A DNA stretch of 64,000 nt from the NCBI GenBank assembly GCA_030789695.1, contig CM061138.1:19354214-19418213 (forward strand). Direction: 5' to 3'. Shown piece by piece: positions 55,251 to 64,000 of this stretch; position 1 is the first letter of the stretch, and each line of letters begins with the position of its first letter. The DNA comes from Scilla litardierei. Taxonomy: Eukaryota; Streptophyta; Magnoliopsida; Asparagales; Asparagaceae. Both the position numbers and the translations under genes were made by a program. The notes under the pieces are model-generated. The model made no database searches. It saw only the letters and a program-made list of their open reading frames with translations, and had not been told where the DNA came from.

Positions 55251-56816
55251 TGTTGGGATACTATAAACGACAAGTAAACACTAGAGGGGTGGTGGTGAAT
55301 AATGTTATCAAAAATATGCACTTGATTAAAACTTAAACCCTTTATGATTGCATAACTCTCCAATGAGAGTTATCTACTTGGTCAACTAACTCAAATACTT
55401 GCAATCAAAGTAAGTAGATGCATAACAAAAATCAATAACACAATGCAAGTAGAGAGTAAGGAGATGAGAAACAATCAAATGCAAACACACAAAAATTTTA
55501 TCTTGATTCACCCACTCCTTTGGTTAGTCCAGCATCCACTAAACAACTTTCAACCGAGAGCAATTTGTCTCAATAATTAAGAGCTTCTACAACATTTGCC
55601 TCTTCTTCACTAAGAGAACTTCCAATACGACAACCTCACCAAGTGAGGACTTCACATAAGATGCTTTCCAACAAGTACAACCGATCAATTACAATTGATA
55701 CCAATTACTCACCATCACACCATTGTGTGGAATTCACGCTGTTTTGCTTTTGAAGATGAGTACAACTTTTCTATAGCCACCAAGATTGAAGCGTGTGTGT
55801 GTATTGTGTGGCTATCGAAAAGCTTCTTTTGATCTCAAGAAAATGAAGATTAAAGTAATGGAGATCAAAAAGAAAGTCTTGATTTAATCTCAAGATATAG
55901 CTATGAAGCTCTTGAGAGATTGAAATTAAGGTTGGCCAAGAAAACTTGATTAAAAGCGTTTGAGAAAGTATGAAAAGCTTTGGCAAAAAGGAAAATCTTT
56001 TAGAGGGCTTTTGAGAGCTTAAAATCACTTTGAAAACCTTAAAATTTGATAAATAAATTCATGATAAGTGTAGCAACCAACCCTCTATTTATAGGGATCA
56101 AATTCGTCTTAAACAGATTTCCAAAACTTTTCCTCAACGTCTCTCCAATGGCTTGTCAGTGTCCAAGTCAAATTGAGCTGTTGGGAACTGCAAGTCGACT
56201 CAAGTACATCTAAGAGTCGACTCCTGACCAGAAGTCGACTTCTTGCAACACAGAAGTGGACTTTTGACAAGAAATAAAAAGTCATGAGAACTGCCAATAG
56301 CTCAGTAGTAGCCTCGTACTCATCTGGGAGTCGACTCCTTTTCTGATACGCAGTTGTGTATCAGAGAAGAATGTGATATTCAATCTAAATCATTTTCGAA
56401 TCTTTTCAAGATATTTTTGTGAGTTTAAAAATATTTTTATGTGAGTGTGGAGCTTCAATCTCAAGGCCTACAATGAATCTAAAGACATGAACTAAATCAT
56501 ATCAATATTACCACACTCTTTGGGCTCTTGATGTAGCTTTGAGTCCTCATCCGCATGTCTTTGACCTTGTGCTTGAGTTGCCTTGAATGAGCTTGCTCCA
56601 CACTTCATCTTGACCATGTGCTCTTCAATTGATATCTTCATGTGTTTGAGCAAGCTCCATTAGTCTTGATGTAATTCTTTCTTCTATTGCTTTGAGCTCA
56701 TTCTTTGAAATAATCTTTTAATACCTACTCACACTCATAATCATGATTCATGATTAGTACACTTTATTTGTTTAATCATCATCAAAACTACACTTGGGGT
56801 GTCTCAATATCTAACA
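55251..56816 (-). repeat. 3' LTR of a second, truncated Sirevirus-like element
   Basis: On the element strand it begins TGTTAGATATTGAGACACCC and ends TATCCCAACA, about 1.57 kb. It shares the CACTAGAGGGGTGGTGGTGAA signature (near 55272) with the left end of the intact element's LTR (ACTAGAGGGGGGGTGAA), and carries AGTCGACT/GAGTCGACTC motifs at 56190-56340 where the intact element has its TAGTCGGTC array. A polypurine tract (CCAAAAGGAGGAGAA) abuts it at 56817-56831. Confidence 0.7.
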
Positions 56817-57200
56817 TTCTCCTCCTTTTGGATGATGATAAACAAATGATATAAAATACATTATAATATGAAATGCTCAAAAAATATACTTCACCTACAA
56901 TGATGGATGGTGTTAGCAATAATCTTTAAACTTCCACTGCATCTTTGCATGTTAGGATAAGCACAAATAAAACACATTTTCATTTTATATTATGAGTGTG
57001 TATGAGTTAAAGGATAAATTATTTAAACATTAAACATTACATTCTTCCCCTTGAGGTGTCTCAAAAACATCATATATCATACGCATTCCTACCTTTTTAA
57101 CATCATATTTTATATGCATTCCTATTTTTCTCCCCCTTTGTCGTGATTAAAAGAAAGGGAGACAAAGTGATGTGTTAATAAATATGTATAGCAATATGGT
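56817..57200 (-). mobile_element. 3' internal remnant of the second Sirevirus-like element
   Basis: The PPT is followed by AT-rich spacer with further PPT-like motifs (TTCTTCCCCTTGAGG at about 57048, TTTCTCCCCCTTTGTCG at about 57127), as in the intact element at 42862-43166. Pol and the 5' LTR are absent; the right limit is a guess. Confidence 0.55.
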
Positions 57201-58774
57201 GAGATATATGAAACTTAATTCAATAAGGGTGACTCAATATCCAAAATCTTTTCTCACGAGTCATCATGAAGTGAAGTTTCCGTGTGAACCAAATGTTCAA
57301 ATTTCACTCAAGGAATAAATATATGACATGGATTGTTGTGACACATAGTATGTGAGAAAATGAGCGAATATGATATTAATATTCAACAGAATCAATAGTA
57401 AACATAATTGTAGCTCTATTTATGCACAAGAATAAGAATCTTCAGAACGATAACAATGTGTAGCCACAAGGATATATGTCAAATACAGCTTGCATAATCA
57501 ATCTCAAATGTTCAAACGAAAATAAGTATATTTTCTTTTCTTAATTTCTTTTTTTATAGATCAAGTAATACATCGAGCTTGGTTTGTAGGTTTTATTTAA
57601 TGATAAGACTAATATACAATTTCAAGCATACGATACCTCAAATAATTTTGAAAAAAATTATACACTTGTCATTAAAAAAATTAGATAACCCAACAGTCCA
57701 GACATTTTGAAAATTTTGCTTGTAGCACACTCCAGCCGACAAAAGCGAATAGCATCAACCATCTTGAATGGATTGAGAGAAGAACACCAGGATATATTAA
57801 TCTCATATTTGAGAATTGGAGGAGATTCCAGAGAGGATCGATCGTTGGAGTCGATTGTCAGTCAAAAGTCAGGGATAGATGATTTATTGTTGTCTATGAA
57901 CATCTGCAGCTCATGACCCTTGATGACGTAGACATCAATCTTTGGTTGACCTGGAGCTAGCGACCCCACGTCACTTCGAGCAGTCATTTTTAATCCATTG
58001 CAGTCTTTCCCTTGTTTTCTCTGGCAGTTGGGAGAGAGTAGTGATGAATATTGTGTTGAATAATTTTGTTCTCTCTCTTTCATTTCCCATGTAGTTTTTT
58101 TCTCTCTAAAGAAACAATGGAAACTCAACTCTTTTCTTTCCCTTTTCCACAAATCAAACACAGCCTTGACAGCGATGCTAACATTGTGGGCCAAGTTTTT
58201 ATTTTTGTTTATGTTTTTAATGGAGGTTTAGTCTAAGAAATTTATATGTTCTTTGGTCTGCAGGCAAAAGGGTATGGAAATTGAACGCATGCTGTATCAT
58301 TACGTGCATGATTGTCTTCGCTTTCTCTCGAAAACGTCCATCAATTTTCTTTTAGTTGCCCTCTTCAGGTGCCATGGGCTTGTTTTGCCCCGTTTCTAAA
58401 ATATTTGGTTCAGGCTCAATATATGCTTTTCTGTTTTGTGTGGAATAAGAACATAGAAACCGTATGTGTGTTAGAAACTGAACCAAGCTTGCGGGTTGTA
58501 TCAAAGGGACATTATTTGCCGCTGTGGTTGATTTACAAATTCTTTCACAAGTCCAAATTGATATATAACGCCATTTATTTGTTAGGAATCGTGTATCCTG
58601 GGTATAAACCCCATGGCATTAGAACAAATTCAGGTTTGGCTGCCATGTATCAAATGTATAAGATTATTAAAAGAAAAATGCCGAATAAGTGGGTTTCACT
58701 TTTGCATTTAACAAAGTATGTCTCACATACTTATATCTTGTTCTAGATACAAAGCATTCTTGTGTGTTTGTAGG
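57201..58774. other. Intergenic DNA without a recognised gene
   Basis: AT-rich. Open frames at 57707-57916 and 58312-58746 (plus) and 57862-58194 (minus) show no family motif; the 58312 frame lacks an ATG at its listed start. I do not call a gene here. Confidence 0.4.
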
Positions 58775-59025
58775 TTAATTATTCCTTGTATTAGATACAA
58801 AGACATTGTAAAAGCAGCACCGTCTTGCTTACAATAGGTGCTCTCTGTCCTCCATGAATCTCATGGGGATTCATATGAAATCATCACTGTTCACACTTGC
58901 TGTGAAAATCGTTCCTCTCATTAAAACCTAGTAATCAAGAGAACATCTATAACCTACTGTAAGCAAGATGGTGCTGCTTTTACAATGTCTTTAAAATTAT
59001 TTGTATCTAATACAAGAAATAATTA
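58775..59025. mobile_element. MITE with about 60-bp terminal inverted repeats
   Basis: The left arm, TAATTATTCCTTGTATTAGA from 58775, continues through ACATTGTAAAAGCAGCACC to about 58843. It is mirrored by a right arm from about 58957 to 59025, which has an extra ATTTTAAA-type insertion near 58993. The 110-bp middle is unique and non-coding. The right side ends AATAATTAG. Target duplication and superfamily are not clear. Confidence 0.75.
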
Positions 59026-59497
59026 GATATTCATGCCTTTTTTGGACGGCCAATGATATATCGCCACGTCAGCATATCTGAACCAAAATGGTCTTCGACA
59101 TTATTCTCAATCCCCACATCAGCACACGCATGGCTTGAACATCATGAATCATTTCCATATGAGAATTAGATCTCAGAGAGAGTAATGAATATCCTCAAAG
59201 CCCAAAGAACAGCTACCTAAATATCGGACCGATAAACAAACACAGAAGAACCTGCATAAGAAGAGCAGCTAAGACCTTGTAGCCCTGTCAACCAAAACAA
59301 ACATAAAATTATAGCATCGATGGGCACGATGAAGCAAATCAATCCAACAAAACATATAGATGGCCTACTTCCCAATGGTTTGACTCCATCACATCACAAC
59401 TTGAAATCCATTTGAATTCAAAACTCAACACTTTAACAATACTCCAAATTCTAATTCAGGTTCAAAACCCAACTAGCAGCTAGTAGCTCTCCTGCAC

Positions 59498-62801
<3,304 letters not shown>

Positions 62802-63060
62802 CTGGAACTTTGAATAAGCTTCAACTGCCAATAAGATAGAAAGTAAACAAAAATCATTTTTACATAGAAAACCCCCAACATCCGATGGATTCGAGCAAAA
62901 AAGAAGTAGCTTTCGATCGCATATAAACAGCATTTGAACGAAGCAACATAACGATTAAATCTAATCGAAAAATAGAAATTTACGGCTATGGTTTAAAGAT
63001 CCAAGTAAAAGAACTACCTTTCCCTCTTCTCCCTCAGCCGCCTCCACCCAAAAACCCTAG
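62802..63060 (-). promoter_or_regulatory. RPL23A leader: 5' UTR intron and telo-box-like motif
   Basis: A probable 5' UTR exon ends at 63018 (donor GTAGTT), and the intron 62802-63017 ends with TTCCAG exactly before the ATG. The complement AAACCCTAG lies at 63052-63060, close to the telo-box (AAACCCTAA) found near transcription starts of plant translation-machinery genes. A leader intron plus telo-box is the standard plan for plant ribosomal-protein promoters; activity is inferred. Confidence 0.55.
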
Positions 63061-63109
63061 TTTGATATCCAAAGAAGAAATTGAGGCGCTTCATCTGGGA
63101 CTATTTATG

Positions 63110-64000
63110 GTACATATCGCCGATCTCTGTCCGTTGATTTTCTCTCAGGGCTTACCAAAAGCAAATCTATGAGTTGGGTTTCGGGTTGGATCCAAACCCG
63201 ATAGCAGTCCAGCCCACCACTCATTTTGAAAGCCAAGCCCATGGTTCTGGAAATAGTAAATCGAATTCTTATTTTGTAATCTCTGGTGTCTACATGTAGG
63301 CCGTCCACGGCGATCAACATTGTTTCCTTTTTTTAAAGGATAAATTGTGCTTCGGTGCTTATTCTATTGGTTTAGTATTCGAATCTCACTACCCATTATC
63401 TCGTTATAATTTTCTTTATTTTTCAGCTTTTAGGGCTCCGATAGATAGCTGGCTTCTCCATGTTCCACGACCAGCCGAAACATTTTTCTGAACTATTGGA
63501 TTGATCTAGACATCCCCAAACCCTGGATAGCATTAACGATTTCCATTATACCTCGTGTGATAATGAACTCAATTAACGTCTCGTATTACGAGAATCATAA
63601 CACTAACCCTACCAATAATTCTTCCTCCTCCTATTTCCTCACCTCATCTTAGGTTCAAGCAAGAAACTTTGGGTTGGGGGCTCCATGGGTTAATCACCTC
63701 ATTGATCTTCAAGCCCTCTTCTTACCACCACCTGCCGCCCCCACTCCCACCCCCACCACCTCCATCTGACCTCCTTTCTCTTTTTTGAAGCCGCCATCTT
63801 CTTCTAGTCTTCCAAATTTGAATCATACCTAGCCTTAATCTTGACCTCAACCCGAATCATAACCTCTAATCGACTCCTAAAATTTTTGAAGTAGTTTATA
63901 CCTATAAACTAATGAAAATAAATTTTATTCAGATGTCAAATAGATTGAGACCTATTTTAACGATGACACTCAATGATTTTGGGAAATGTATGCCCTTAAT
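63110..64000. other. Right end of the window, no gene seen
   Basis: Upstream region of RPL23A followed by intergenic sequence. A C/CA-rich tract lies at 63725-63770 (CCCCCACTCCCACCCCCACC). No coding signal supported. Confidence 0.4.

Noticed and set aside
58312..58746. 144-codon open frame on the plus strand
   Set aside because: There is no ATG at its start, no motif, and AT-rich composition like the surrounding intergenic DNA.

Overview
The window is nuclear DNA of an angiosperm, probably a eudicot. The genes have GT-AG introns, there are two chloroplast thylakoid-lumen proteins of the PsbQ family, a P-class PPR protein and a cytosolic ribosomal protein, and the AT-rich intergenic and intronic sequence is full of plant-type transposable elements (Ty1/copia LTR elements, Helitrons, foldback MITE-like elements, SINE-like sequences). 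I could not identify the species.

Host genes, left to right: the 3' part of a Lunapark-type ER protein gene (exons about 76-475 and 1266-1510, +); two PsbQ-family lumenal protein genes side by side (3992-4971 and 6029-6696, both +; the first seems to lack its transit-peptide region); a very long minus-strand gene for a SANT-like/DUF3755 nuclear protein, whose seven coding exons are spread from 34377 down to about 15352 and whose two largest introns (about 7.5 and 6.9 kb) are filled with transposons; a single-exon mitochondrial-type PPR gene (37970-39541, +), similar to Arabidopsis At1g09820; and the 60S ribosomal protein uL23 (RPL23A) gene on the minus strand (59498-62801), with a leader intron ending exactly at the start codon.

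The main accessory feature is a young, nearly complete Sirevirus-type Ty1/copia retrotransposon on the minus strand (41121-53547). Its 1.74-kb LTRs differ at only about seven positions. It carries an initiator-tRNA-Met primer site, gag, protease-integrase, RT-RNase H, and a 552-aa accessory ORF in the position of the Sirevirus env-like gene. Its LTRs and the spacer before the accessory ORF carry arrays of TAGTCGGTC/GACCGACTA inverted repeats. The element lacks the usual 5-bp target duplication; instead a 134-bp host segment lies on both sides of it as a direct repeat.

Other elements: a mini-Helitron in the Lunapark intron; a Helitron, a TSD-flanked internally deleted copia element, LTR remnants, minisatellites and MITE/SINE-like pieces in the DUF3755 introns; a decayed copia pol just downstream of that gene; a diverged direct-repeat pair at 7.7-10.2 kb; a second truncated Sirevirus-like end at 55251-57200; a duplicated-hairpin foldback element at 54512-54772; and a MITE at 58775-59025. 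All exon joins were read by eye from splice sites, frame continuity and remembered family sequence; no alignment was run.
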